Positions 1 through 11,728 of a stretch of DNA of 64,000 nt are shown one piece after another (within the stretch, counting starts at the first letter, position 1; every line of letters starts with the position of its first letter). Under the pieces are notes generated by a model. It had not been told where the DNA came from, made no database searches, and was given only the letters and a program-made list of their open reading frames with translations. Position numbers and translations under genes: made by a program. The stretch comes from Okapia johnstoni (lineage: Eukaryota; Chordata; Mammalia; Artiodactyla; Giraffidae), in contig CM044316.1 in NCBI GenBank assembly GCA_024291935.2, positions 77,020,501 to 77,084,500 of the forward strand. Direction: 5' to 3'.

Positions 1-2654
1 TGCTACTTTCCCATAAACTGAAGTAGAAGATGTTGAAATGGAGAACAACAACAAGAATGCATAAATAAAATATGAGAAGTTTTGTCATGTTCTATTAGGG
101 TTTTTTGTGTTAGCATCCTATTATATTAGTATTTGTTTTCACTAATATGGTATGAAAATTGCTGAAATGATTGCATGGTCATATCTTGTTAGGCAACTCA
201 AATTCCAAAATTATATGATTCTAATATAAGATGAAAGAAAACTGTTAATATTATAAAAAGTTTCTAATATGATCTGAAGGCCCATTTGGAAAAAAAAAGT
301 TTAAGTTACTTTGGTGTGATCTCTTGGAGACATTTTCTTGATAGGAACCAGGTGGTGACAAAGGAGAAATTGAGCACAAGGATATCACTGCTGGACTGGA
401 TTCATAAACGAAAATATTTCTCTCAGGTAGGCAATATACTGCATGAAGTTTTTTGCTTTTTTTTTTAATCTATTCTAAACAATCATCAGTATTGATTCAA
501 AGAGTTGAGTTTTATTGTCATTGCTTTTGAATGCAGGAGGTAGCTGCAGTAATTATGTTTTTGCCTTTTCTTGTAAGAAAAGTCACTATTAGGAATATTT
601 ATCTTCATGATTTGTTTTCATCTGAGAGTTACTGTTAATTTTTAAACAATAAACTAATTGCTAAACAATATAGCTTGGTATATACTATGAAAAAATAAAT
701 AGAGGGTATTGCTTAAGGAAACAATTTTTTGGCACTTACTGAAAAACTGGTTTTTAACTTATTGTACTTATTAAATATGACAAAGAATCAGTCAGTAGTC
801 TGCCTTATTAAATAATCAGGGGCTAAATCTACACTTACTTTCAATCTGGGTATAAAGATGATACTCTGGGATCTCAGAAGTAATGTCCATAATGTAACTT
901 TGGATTCAAAGTAGACTTCTTTATCAAAACTTGTTTTTATGTTGCAGAAACCTGCCATAAGTATCAAATTGAAAATTGAAAGACATATTGGAAGAATAAA
1001 ATAATTGATTTTAAAGGATGTTATTTATTCTTTGAAGAATATTGATTTCAAAGTTCTGTAAGATTCCCTAAAATACTGTATTTAAATGAAGACTGCCACA
1101 TTTTAATATTTATCTTAATGTAACATTTTATACACTGAAGGAACTTTTTTTCTCAAAGATGACATTATCAATGGTTTACAAAATGATTATGATTGCTTGA
1201 AGGACTTGGGTTAGGAAATCTAGTCCTGACATATATTACTTTTACAGAAAAAATAAATTTATCTCAATTGGCTCTTCATGTCAGCTGAAAGGGGAACCAT
1301 TTAAAATTAGCTGCCAGACACAAAAATCATCTTAGTTGAAATTAGAATTCATTTAGAATATGTTTTATAAGAAAGACAAAGTGACAAAACTGGATTTCAA
1401 ATAGGGCAAAGTTTTTAAAATGCAGTATATTTTATCTTAAATATGGTATGAAGTTGGTTATCAGAACCAGACTATTTCCATTTCTTTTGCCTATCCTCCT
1501 ACTCCAAGAGCGCAACGTCATGTACCAGTTATTCAGAAATTATTTGGGTAAGAACCATGGTGATGCAAAGTTCTACAGGGCCATTTGGAACTCTGCAGAG
1601 GATCAATAAAACACATGAGGTGAAATTACAGCTGAACTAATCATGAAAATGTTTAAAATGATAAGACGTCAATTCAAGCTTTTTCTGAATGCCAATACAT
1701 CTAACTAATTACCATATCTGTCCCAGTTTGGGATGAATGTAAGTATCCAGGTCTTGTTATCAAGTCTTGTTCAAGGCAAAGAAAATCAGGTGGAAGAAGT
1801 TTCTGAGGTTAGTAATAAAAATGGAAACATCCATACCAATTTGTGATCCATTTCCGATATACTATGTGGTCAAAAGATCAGATTCATCTTGAAAAAAGAA
1901 ACCAAATGCTTCTCATTTAAAAAAAAAAAGAAAAAAGAGCAATAACAAGAACCACACCTCTCTGTAAAGAATGGCCATCTTCCATAAAGAATGTATCTTC
2001 CTATGTCTACATTGCTAGAGTGTTTTCAGTGCTGGGAACTTCATATGTATCTGTGCTTTAATTAATCAAGGTAACATGATCCACCTTCAAATTAATGTTA
2101 TCCGAAACAACTTTTCCAATGTTTTCACTAACTTCCCTTAAATTGCACACATGGTGAGGATGTAAGGTTTCACCCAGGCCCCTGTCTCTCTGTCTAGCAG
2201 TAGTGGAGGCTGCAAAACTTCCACACTGTATTATCTATTGCAGTGAGAATACTGCCAACCTCAGAGCAAATGCTTTTCTTTCCTCAAAGCCCCAACAGCG
2301 CTGCCCTCCCCACCCTACCCCCCATAAATTAGCAGTGTTTAGAAGGAGACTTGCCCACATTCTATAGATTACTTGAAGGAAAAGCTCCATCATCCATAAT
2401 ACATTTGGGCTTCTTTCTAGTTGAAGATTTATATATTTTTTTATTGATGGGTTATGAATATTGACACAGGAGATATTCATTGTTTATTGAAGGCTTGTTT
2501 ACATAAAAGATCTTCACAGGCTACCCCCTAAGTCTAGAGGTCCTAAACCAGTGTCAGGGAGCTGTCTGGGTATTTTTTCCCACGTATTGCACTGCCATTC
2601 TGCCAACAATAGAGGCCCATTAACGTTTGGCCCTTCAAGTTACTGCAGCCCAAG
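1..2654. other. Unique AT-rich intergenic sequence
   Basis: No gene or recognisable young repeat is visible. The frames are short and have no homology I recognise. A segment at about 329-426 is bracketed by an AG after a weak pyrimidine stretch and by a CAG/GTAGGC donor-like site, but nothing else supports an exon. There is an A-rich run near 1919-1936. Old, unrecognisable repeat relics could be present. Confidence 0.6.
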
Positions 2655-3025
2655 CCTCAGTGGCAGGACGTCTGCCCAATATGTAAAATAACGGAATGAA
2701 TGGATTCCTTGGAAACAATGATAACAAGACCTGGCTGAGCTAACTGTGACAGCATGTGGTAATTTTCCAGCCCGCTGGCCCTGTAAAGGAAACTGGAGCA
2801 CAAAGCGGAGACCGCGGGGCGGGCCGGCCTGAATGAGCAGCAAACAAGCACAGAATATCTGATGATGTCATACGCACAGTTTGACAGATGGGGCTGGACA
2901 ATTTTGCCCCCTTCAAGTGCGCTCTTAACTATTTGTATTCCATCGGCTTCGCACTTGGGAAGTTCAATCCTGTAATCACCTGCTTGAAAGACTACACAAA
3001 CCTTAACTGTCATGTGCTTGATTCA
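2655..3025. other. Candidate conserved non-coding / regulatory block
   Basis: This stretch differs in composition from its AT-rich surroundings. It includes a GC-rich pocket with CpGs around 2810-2828 and a CRE/AP-1-like TGATGTCA core near 2862-2870, and it lacks any repeat signature. Two overlapping minus-strand frames (67 and 118 codons) cross it, but neither has a recognisable domain. An enhancer or other conserved element is an inference from texture only; no alignment could be run. Confidence 0.3.
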
Positions 3026-5384
3026 AGTACCACTAGTTTTATGAAGAAAAATGATATCCATTATTAGTGGCTGAATGCTGAGGGGGGCCGTGGGGGGAGA
3101 GGGTGCTGCTGTGGATTAATGCATCATCTCTGCTTTCAGCGGTGGGCCAGGTTTTGAGTGTAGCTCTGACTGAATCCTGCCATACATTTTGAATAGCATA
3201 ATGAAGTATTGTTATGGCCTCCGTCTAGTCATTTCATCAGGGAAACAGACATCTAAAGTTATCAAAACTGATTACTAGCTGAGCTTTTGTGTCTATAAAA
3301 TAAATGTGTTAAAAAAAAAAAAAAGGCATTTTTTTCTCCCCAGTCTTATGGGAGTTCTCCCAAGGTTGGATGTTTTAGAGTTTATGACACTGTGTGTCAC
3401 TATATGGAAGTTGGTGCTAGGGCGCAGCTACAGACAGCCCCTCTCCCAAAACACGTTGGTATGTAGATCTGCATGTGTGTGTGTGTGTGTTTAAGTTGGT
3501 GCATGGGAGACAGAGAAAATGAAGATTGACAACATTTATAAAAATGAGACACAACTCAATTAAAATTCACCGAAAATAGTAAGTGAACCGGCGTACTCGG
3601 TTTAATTGTAACGACACAAGACTGTCTTTTTCCTCCCTTCAAATAAGTAGTTGTTTTGGATCTCACATGTCTCTGCCATTTTATTCGTGTAGGTCTTTTT
3701 ATTTACTTTTCAAGGAATTTATGTAAATATATGTAGGCTACAGAATGGGTCTCAGATACAGCTTTATTCTTTAATCTTTTCATCAAATAGCTAACCAAGG
3801 CGGGATAGCCAAAGGATTCTATTTGTGGAGAAGTGATATCTCTCCCACAGAAAAGCAAGGCACACTGCCTAGCTTGTGGAAACAAGAATAACAGCAATAG
3901 CATGATGCAAAAAATTAATGGTTAGTATTTACAGAATACCTTTTCATCTAGGAAAGTACCACACACTCAACAAACTTTCCTCAGAGTCTCACAGGTTATA
4001 GAGGTTGTACAAAAGTTGTGGTAAACTTAGCTTTCCTGTCTTATGTAACACAGATGTTGGATAGAGGAAGGGGAATTCTCCTTCTCATTCTGAAAGACTT
4101 AGTTTTATGCCCAGCTCACCTCTGCCATCAGCCTCCACCCTCATTTTTCAAATGTGAAGGATAAAACCTATCGCTGATATCCTCTACCATTCCCTGCTCA
4201 CCTGGACACAAGCAGGCTATACTTTGGTCGTCTTTCAGGTACTAATTCTATTTTGAGTGTCTCTTTTCTGCTTGGTACTGAGCTGTAGCTTTATCCTGTG
4301 CAAATACTCCAACAGGGATTGTGTTATGTCTTTAAAGTCACTCTAAGAGAATTATTTGCACAATGTACATTTGCACCAGTGGTTACTTTTCGAAGGCAGA
4401 GTTGTGGCTCATAGACAGCCATAATCTCTACCAGGGCTGTGCCTAAGTTTGAGGGTCTAAGTGGCTGCCAACGCCTATGCAGAGCGAGAAGCTCGTGACA
4501 GGGCACGTAGCCTATGAAGAGGAGTTCATCTCTGCTTCCCACGTTTCTGACTAAGTAACACCAAGGGCATCCCTCTACATGTTTACACCAGATGGAGCGC
4601 CCCATCTGTTTCAGAAACCCAAATTGTTTAATTCGTAGCTGTGGTACTTGTGTCCCTAGAGGAGACTGAGAAGGTGAGAGGAAAGGGGGATAAAAAAGGC
4701 GGGGATAGGTAATGAGGGCTTTCCACTATCACATGTCATAATCTGAAGCTATCCACAAGCTGTTCTCTGAGACTTGATTCTGGTCCAGCTATGGCTCAGC
4801 TGATCTAGGTGGGGCTCTCTTAGAAACCTGGAGATTGTGGACAAAAATTCAGTGAAGGAACAGTGGCACGCTAGATTGGAGAAAGAAGCAGAATCCTTCA
4901 TTCCCATTGTCAACACCAAGTAAAAGTGGGTTAACACATTGGCTTTCTCCGAGTTTTCATCTGACCAAAAAGCCAAACTACTGAGGTTCATCAAAGTAAT
5001 ATCAGCTAGAAAGACAATCATGGTAGTATTTCATAGTAACTATAACCTGGCAGGATATGCAAAAGAAATGGATAGATGGTATTTCCACACACATTTAATT
5101 CCACCTGTAAAAATATCAATAAAGATAATGGCATATTAAGTCAGGCCAAGGATCATCCAGCCCAATATGCCAATTAGTCATTTGGAAGGACATACTGTCA
5201 TTCAAGTTTGCACCTCCAAATAGTAATTTATTTCTGAAAACATGACTAATTCCTTAACAACGAACTACAAGTGCCAATACTTGACCTATCTAAAGATTTC
5301 TTCAATCTGCTGGGGTAACAAGATTCATAAGATTCATAAATATATCAGACAACTTATAAAACCATGCTTCATGTTTATCCAAAA
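3026..5384. other. Unique sequence with minor simple repeats
   Basis: No gene is recognisable. It holds an A14 run at 3311-3324 and a short TG repeat near 3473-3491. The stretch 3915-4020 loosely resembles the core of a MIR SINE (plus orientation) but is too diverged to call. Frames of 60-93 codons on both strands look like chance frames. Confidence 0.6.
3473..3491. repeat. (TG)n microsatellite, about 9 units
   Basis: A run of alternating TG dinucleotides, read directly. It is short, so only modest length polymorphism would be expected. Confidence 0.85.
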
Positions 5385-5640
5385 TTTACAATTCAGTTCA
5401 ATTAAATAAATAATTATTAAGGATTCACCTAGTGAGTGGCATTATGCACGAACAGCCAGAAATACAAAAGTGGACAAGAAGGCTTCTGAAAACAAAAAAT
5501 CAGTTAGAGGGAGATATGCATAGATATGTGTTGGCAATAATGATGGAGTAAAAGGTATGCCATGGAAAGAAGATACAAGTCATATATAAAGTCTAAAGAA
5601 ATAGCCCCCAAGAAGAGTGCTGGAGTTTGGGGAACATATC
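5385..5640 (-). repeat. Possible L2-type LINE relic
   Basis: It begins with an AT-rich phrase resembling the reverse complement of the L2 3' end, followed by a degenerate run like the usual continuation of inverted L2 copies. It is heavily diverged, so this is a weak family assignment. Confidence 0.3.
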
Positions 5641-5689
5641 CATGCTTGTCCTAGAAATATTATACAACAGTTTTTAAACTTTAATCAAG

Positions 5690-5860
5690 ATGTCACCCAT
5701 ACTCAGTCTTTATCTTTCTAGACTAAAGCCCAGTCTTGTGTTTTAGTTTATCTGCCTTCAGAAAGCACCCTTTAACCCTTTCATCATTTTAGTGGCTCTT
5801 CTCTGGACATTTTCCAATTGCATCACTTGTTTAAGTATGTTTTCATTCTAACTTTCCATA
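5690..5860. repeat. Possible CR1/L3-type LINE relic
   Basis: The phrase around 5775-5820 (a 'tcatcatttt..gtggctcttctctgga' type string) resembles the conserved 3' region of CR1/L3 elements of amniotes. The flanks are too worn to define ends. It could equally be a conserved element exapted from such a LINE. Confidence 0.3.
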
Positions 5861-7084
5861 AGCATGTTTAAGTGTAAATGGACTTCTGAACTTGGTATGT
5901 AAAAATAAGAAGGAAAACTGTCAAAGTCCAAAGTATGATAGGTCAAACCTTAGAGTATAAAAACGTACGTAATTCTTTATATTCATTGTTTCTATAGTGC
6001 AGTTCAAGAAGAGATTGAATTAGAGAAAGGAATTTGAAGATAGGGACAAAGAGATTCATGCGGTTCTTAGGGATCACTTAGCAAAAACTTTGAGGGTGAA
6101 GTCACATAATTCACCAAAATACCCAATTCTGCTGCTAACTGTTTGTGTAACTGTAGTTAATGATGTTACAGCCTAAGTTTAATTGCTGTACTTGGTTGTG
6201 GGTATAATCGACCTATTTTTATCATTTTCTAGGTGTGATGTTTGAAAAATTATTGATCCTTTCTGCATATTCTTTCTTTACTGGTAGAACAGAAATGATA
6301 TCTATGTCACATAGTTGTCAGTCCAGCAACTAGAATAGAAAGGGTTTAATAAATTCCATAACCTGCTGCTCTAAACATTCAACAAAAATAATAAAGGCTC
6401 TCTTTAACTGCAAAATGAAACATTTTGTCAAAAGTGGTGCAGTTGCTCTTAACTCTGAAAAATCTGTTTCTGTAAAGCAGAAATCTGTAGTTAAATAAGA
6501 TGATAAATACCATCTTCTGCTTATTTATTTTAAAAAGGAGATATAACTTGGGAGACTCAAATGAGAAAGCAGGCGTAACTGAGAGGAAGTGGGTCTCACT
6601 GTCTGAGCCTTGCAGTCAGTCTAGGTCTGGACCTCACTCATTGAATGACCACAAGCAAGTCAGGGAACCTTTCCAAAGTCACCTATAGAAAGGGGTTATT
6701 CATGCTCCCCTCAATCTGAAAGCCCTTTGTCAACTTCAAAGTGCTACCACAACATCAGTTATTGTCTTAGATTATTTTGGAAGCTAGCTTCTCCCAGAGG
6801 TGTTTCAGCAGTTTTGTTACCCAATTAAAGCTAAAAGTTGATAAGAATATGATTTTTTTAATATCTTATTCAAAATATTTACTTACATTTAAAAATTCAA
6901 AATTTCATGAAATTTTTTCTACGAAAGGTTTATTCATAATTGCTGCTTGCTCACTGTATTCAATTTTATGTCTAAAGCAAGGTCTGCATTCTGTGCATAC
7001 CCATCAATGTTATTGTGTATTCAGATCTGTTTCTCAAACTAATTAGAATATGTTGGGAGAGAATCTATTTCAATTTAGGATGTT
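5861..7084. other. Unique AT-rich sequence
   Basis: No gene, RNA gene or clear repeat is seen. A fragment near 6560-6690 has MIR-like wording (minus orientation) but is below what I would call. The 60-90-codon frames show no recognisable domain. Confidence 0.55.
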
Positions 7085-7330
7085 TTGTTAAAAATATTCT
7101 TGAAGCCAATTCACCAATATTCATTAAGTCCCTTCTGAAAGAAGGCATTGAGATAGGGGCTGCAATAAATACAAAATGAATAAGATTAAGTCACCGACCT
7201 CAAGAAATTGCCCAAACTGGTAAAGTATGGAACAGGTACACAAATGATTATTACTGAGGATAAGACAAATGCTCTGAGAGAAATAAAAACCAAGTTTTAT
7301 GAGAGAATCAAACAAAGAAAAGATACACTT
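7085..7330 (-). repeat. Old L2-like LINE relic
   Basis: The text runs through phrases typical of inverted L2 3' ends: a sequence around 'attcattaag', then 'aatacaaaatgaataag', then a tract near 'cctcaagaaat'. Divergence is high. The minus strand is the sense strand of the element. Confidence 0.4.
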
Positions 7331-8029
7331 CACCTGGAGAATAATTTCACTTGCAATTAGAAAAGTTCTTTTCAGGACGGGTCTGCCAATAACTTGCAAA
7401 TTAAATATCTGAAAAGACTATAATTATAATGTGGGGTGGCCCATTTAAAGAAGTCCCACTTAACATAATGTGATTTCAACAGTAATAAGATAAAGGATAC
7501 ATAGTTCAAGCACATATAGATCCTCTTTTTTGAAGGGCACAAAGGATTTTTACTGTCTTTTTTTTTTTTTCCTTGAAATGGGTCACCCTATCTAACAGGA
7601 TCACAGGGTTTTTTTTAAATAAGATAAATTTCAGGAGATGATATAGACTTCCTAGATGAAGATACCCCACCCCATCTGTGTTAGTGGACACCACGTGAAG
7701 TCCCGCATGTGTAGAGCCCTCTGGCACTTCTGTGGGTGAGTCAACCCTCCCAGCTAGCAGGGCATCACCAGGTCACACAGACCTCCAAAGAAGGAGGCAG
7801 CTCCTGAAGAGACCCCTATCCAGGCTATCTTTCTTCAGAGTCTAGTGGCCCTCTCTAAAGGGTAGGGTCCCTCACTCCCGCCCCCTCCCCCCTCCCCCAG
7901 TCTGGGTCTGGGTACCATTAGTGCACTGAAGCAGCAATTTCACTAAATTGTACCTTAGTGGCCCCCTATTACGAAAGGAAGTGTGAATGCTGCCAAGCCC
8001 TTTCCTAACTGGCAATGGAATCACAGGTC
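7331..8029. other. Unique sequence with a C-tract motif
   Basis: No gene is recognised. It contains a T13-14 run near 7558-7571 and the C-rich motif listed separately at 7877-7898. The 73-codon minus frame at 7506-7727 has no recognisable domain. Confidence 0.55.
7877..7898 (-). other. G-quadruplex-forming motif (minus strand)
   Basis: The plus strand has four C-tracts of 3, 5, 6 and 5 bases separated by single G or T bases. The minus strand therefore carries four G-tracts with one-base loops, the classic pattern for a very stable G-quadruplex, with an i-motif possible on the plus strand. Whether it forms in cells or regulates anything cannot be told from sequence. Confidence 0.7.
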
Positions 8030-8215
8030 AGAAAACATCTTTAGCAAGCATAAATTATTAGGCTCACTATAAAAGAGAGCTGACAGATGAAACAGGCATT
8101 TCCATGAGTGAACAATACAGCTTCAATTCAAAGACTGCTGATTGGGTGTTCAGCCTCCTAGCATAAACAGCTATTCAGATTTTAAACTGTAACCAAGTGC
8201 ATAAAGAGAAGGAAT
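8030..8215. other. Candidate conserved non-coding block
   Basis: A repeat-free segment of balanced composition with an inverted CCAAT-like motif near 8141 and several AT-core sites. The texture resembles vertebrate conserved non-coding elements. This is inference only. Confidence 0.2.
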
Positions 8216-9474
8216 GCCACGGCCACTTCGGGTTCTTCAGAACGATTCAACAAGGGATGTGAATATAAATAAAACGTCACCCTATAGGTTGAGTATTTCT
8301 TCCTCTTCCCAAGGGTGCTTCTCAGCCCGTGAAACAGAAGGCCAGTGTGTCAGGCTGGAGTCCACTCTGGAAAGTTCCCCCACTGGCTGTCCCAGATCCC
8401 TCCCAGGAGATGGGCCCTGAGCACCCCAGCCTCCCTCTCCTCCCTGGTCTGTCTGAGTAGTTCCCAGCCTCTGCTTTTGTAAGATGTTATCTGTATTCAT
8501 GGGGCGAGGCTGTTGGGGATGAGGTCACAAATGTGTAATTATCAACCTCTTAGCAATGCAAAGCATGTTACTCCTAAGGAGAGTAGATGCTGCCAGTTTC
8601 TTGCTGTGATGCCACAAAGGAAGAGCGCCTCCCCAAGATAAAACTCTGTGTAGTTAACAAAAATGAAAGGCATTTATCTCTGTTTTGCCGAAGGGCGCAA
8701 TTCCCAGATGCTTCAAGCATTTCTCAGGAGAAAGTGATGAGATCCTAAGACCATCTGCAATCTTTGGTTGTATGTACATCTCTGGTTAAAATAGAAGCAG
8801 GTAGCTGCGTATATCTAGAAACAGGAGATGCAAGAGGGCTTCATACTTGCTAAAAGAACACTTTTGCTAAAAGAAATTTGCAGGGCACAATTTTTTAACA
8901 ATGTCAAAATTCGGGGCACTTCCATGTTGGGCTTAAATTGTGTGCCCTTGAGTTTCAGAAGGTCAGCAGAAGTCTCTTTAGGCACTAGTGACAAAGGAAG
9001 TGACCTGGAGCTTCTTTCCTAAGGGACCTGGGCTCTGTGCTTTCTCAAAGACCTACATGCTAAGTACTCTGCCCCCAACCTTTGCCCCTGTGGGGTCAGT
9101 TTAGGTCTCTCTTCTTACACAAAAGGGCACCTGTTATCACAGAAACATACACTTGTCAGTGGTCACATGTGGATTAATTTGTCAGTAGTTTCCACCATAG
9201 GCTGGAAGTCCACCCAGAGAGGCCCCAGGTGTGGGGAAAACTCTGATTATTTTTAATGAATCTGATTACACAAATAGAATTTAAATACAAGATCTAGTCA
9301 GAGGAGGTTAAAATTGTAACTTAAATGTATTTGTTCCATCTTGATGTGTTTTAATGAGACCATAAATGTGAAAAGTGCACTGGAATCCCAGAAGTCACTA
9401 TTTAAAAACCTGTTTGGGAATGACGTTTCTCTACACTGACTGGAATTGCAAAAACTAATGGGCCTTCCCCTCTT
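8216..9474. other. Unique sequence, no gene seen
   Basis: No coding or repeat assignment can be supported. Two overlapping opposite frames at 8214-8500 have G/C-rich codons but no domain and no splice context. The stretch ends at the BovB target-site duplication at 9465-9474. Confidence 0.55.
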
Positions 9475-9758
9475 CAGTTCAGTTCAGTTCAGTCACTCAG
9501 TCGTGTCCGACTCTTTGTGACCCCATGGACTGCAGCACACCAGGCCTCCCTGTCCATCACCAACTCCCAGAGTCTACTCAAACTCATCTCCATTGGGTCA
9601 GCGATGCCATCCAACCATCCCATCCTCTATCGTCCCCTTCTCCTCCTGCCTTCAATCTTTCCCAGCATCAGGGTCTTTTCAAATGAGTCAGCTCTTCGCA
9701 TAAGGTAGCCAAAGTACTGAAGTTTCAGCTTCAACATCAGTCCTTCCAGTGAACACCT
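9475..9758 (-). mobile_element. BovB LINE, 5'-truncated 3' end
   Basis: The segment begins with the CAGTT repeat unit of the BovB 3' terminus and continues into the reverse complement of the C-terminal end of BovB ORF2. The element lies on the minus strand and retains about 280 bp. It is flanked by a perfect 10-bp direct repeat (TTCCCCTCTT at 9465-9474 and 9759-9768), the target-site duplication of a retrotransposition event. It does not encode a working protein. Confidence 0.93.
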
Positions 9759-10003
9759 TTCCCCTCTTAAGTATCTCTTTTTAATGTCCTTGCCTCCTGG
9801 AATATACTGGTAACGTTGTACTTAGATGCTAAGGATAAAGTCCATTATTTGCAAATAAACAGGGAATTCTACTGCTGAGAACTACTCAAAATGTGCCGTA
9901 AAAGAAACTGTGACTTGAAAAAGGACAAAACTGCACATGTTTGTGATTAGATAAGCCCTTTATAACCTGTGACCTCAGGCTGAGCTCCCATTCATTTAGT
10001 TTC

Positions 10004-10220
10004 CTGAGGATTTCCGTGGTGGCTCAGTGGTAAAGAATCTGCCTGTCAATGCAAGAGACTCTGGTTCAATCCCTGGATCAGGAAGATCTCCTGGAGAAGG
10101 ATATGGCAATCTTCTCTGGTATCCTTGCCTGGGAAGTCCCATGGACAAAGGAACCTGGCTGGCTACAGAGCATGGGATCACAAAAGAATTGGACATGACT
10201 TAGCAACTAAATGACAACAA
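10004..10220 (+). mobile_element. Bov-tA SINE
   Basis: The tRNA-Glu-derived head (gtggctcagtggtaaagaat, including a pol III A-box region) is followed by the B-box-like ggttcaatccc and the BovB-related tail ending in an AACAA-type 3' end. It is full length for the family (about 210 bp) with several substitutions. It would have been mobilised in trans by BovB. Confidence 0.93.
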
Positions 10221-10930
10221 CCATAGCTACAGTTTAAATAAGGATCAATATGATCTATGTGAGTTTAGGAAAAACTACTTCTGTGACCACCATCTAGCCC
10301 TACTCTAGAGAAACCACAATATGTGACAGCATTTTGTTACTAAAAATACCTCTGTCAAGGAGGTGCTAAGGCATGGCTATGTGAGAACACTGTCTAGAAA
10401 GTGGAGGTCTCGTATAATTTGCCACTGACTGCAAGATGTGAAGCCTCCACCCAGCTATTGGGTTGTTGGAATGGGGTTATTTTGATGACCAGTAATTATC
10501 AATCTCTACAGCAACATTCCAAATTATTCAAATTGACTTAATTTTCTATACTCCAGTCTAGTGATTTTTGTTTTGAAACTACAGCATAAGGAGAGAAACT
10601 TTCTTCCCTTCACCTGGTAGGAGAGTACTTCATTATATTTTTCTGCTCTAATATAGCTGAGTGAAACAAGTGCTTGAGAAATGGAACATTTACTGCTATA
10701 TTAGTAAACAAAATACGTCATAGTCATCAAGTATTGCAGCCGCCTCCCAAGTGAGCTGGGAGCCCTGAGGGAACTCAGGAAGGAAAGAATACCTGCCATG
10801 TAGCAGGCATCAGACTGCAGCCACCAGACTGCACCCACTTTCCATGGTAACCCCTGAGGAAACTCAGGATGTGAAAACACAGGATAGTGACCCCAGACAG
10901 CTGAGGTGTTTATCAAAGGAATGATTTCAG
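10221..10930. other. Unique sequence
   Basis: No gene or recognisable repeat. The 71-codon minus frame at 10701-10916 has no recognisable domain. Confidence 0.5.
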
Positions 10931-11208
10931 TGAGCCCAGACTCTTGCAGCTTCCCATATTTTATAAAAATGCTAAATTCTTTACCTTGAGATATCTGGTT
11001 TTCCCTTAATTAACAATAATCTTTTGACATTCAGGCTACCTGCCCTTCATTGCAAAACTTGTATATAATCTGGCTCTTCCCCTCACCTCCCTGGAGCAGT
11101 TCTCTCAGGGTTACTTGAGATGCTGCCTCCTGGATTTGAAGCCCTAAAAATTCCTGCCAAATAAACATAACGCTCAACTTTAGGTTGTGTGTATTTTTTC
11201 AGTCGACA
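10931..11208 (+). mobile_element. Solo LTR, ERV1-like
   Basis: The segment starts with TG and ends in CA. It contains a TATA-like tgtatataat (about 11060-11069), then a tract around 'ctctcagggttacttgagatg', then an AATAAA polyadenylation signal at 11160-11165 followed by a GT-rich tract. That promoter, signal and short R/U5 order is typical of class I (gammaretrovirus-like) LTRs. No internal retroviral sequence follows, so it is most likely a solo LTR left by recombination. No clear target duplication is visible and the 5' boundary is approximate. Confidence 0.6.
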
Positions 11209-11539
11209 TGCTTCACAGGACATGTTGATCCAGAGAGCTTTGAGAGAAGTCCTGTACATTATCACACAGAAATTGTCTTACCAGTGGTCTGTTTAGGCAA
11301 GTTAACTATGAGACAAATTGTATAACTAGATGTAACCCTAATGCTGAAAACCTCAATTAAAAAGTAACAATAACCTTCAAACCTACTGCTTTTACTCAAT
11401 AAACTTGAAGATATTTGCATTTACTCTAGATTGATGTTTGTCTATATATTCCAAACTTCCATTGTTTCACGTGTGCTTCTTTACCATGACAGCAAATATT
11501 TTGTGAATTTATGTATCCAGTATTTGTCTTTCCTTTTAA
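11209..11539. other. Unique AT-rich sequence
   Basis: Nothing recognisable is seen between the LTR and the MER5-like relic. Confidence 0.5.
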
Positions 11540-11728
11540 TCAATGGTTCTCAATTTTGTGTACACACTAAAACATTCTGGAAGCTTTTAAAAAAATACTG
11601 ATTTCCAAACCAAAAAAACCCCCCTGAATCTCCAATGTGTACGCGCATGTATTGAGCATGGGGAGCAGGGAAAACTTTGTTTTGTTACTTTCAAGGTGAT
11701 TCTAATGTGCACCTACAGACAAAAACTA
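11540..11728. mobile_element. MER5-type hAT-Charlie DNA transposon relic
   Basis: It begins with the 'ggttctcaa' terminal phrase of MER5 elements, followed by 'agcttttaaaaaaatactga', and ends with the roughly complementary 'ggtgattctaatgtgcac'. This is the non-autonomous MITE-like structure of MER5A/B, an old, inactive mammalian family. The middle is diverged and carries a C-run. Confidence 0.7.

Noticed and set aside
10004..10080. tRNA-Glu-like sequence at SINE heads as a tRNA gene
   Set aside because: The heads of Bov-tA and CHR elements are tRNA-derived but lack a complete tRNA cloverleaf and continue into SINE bodies.
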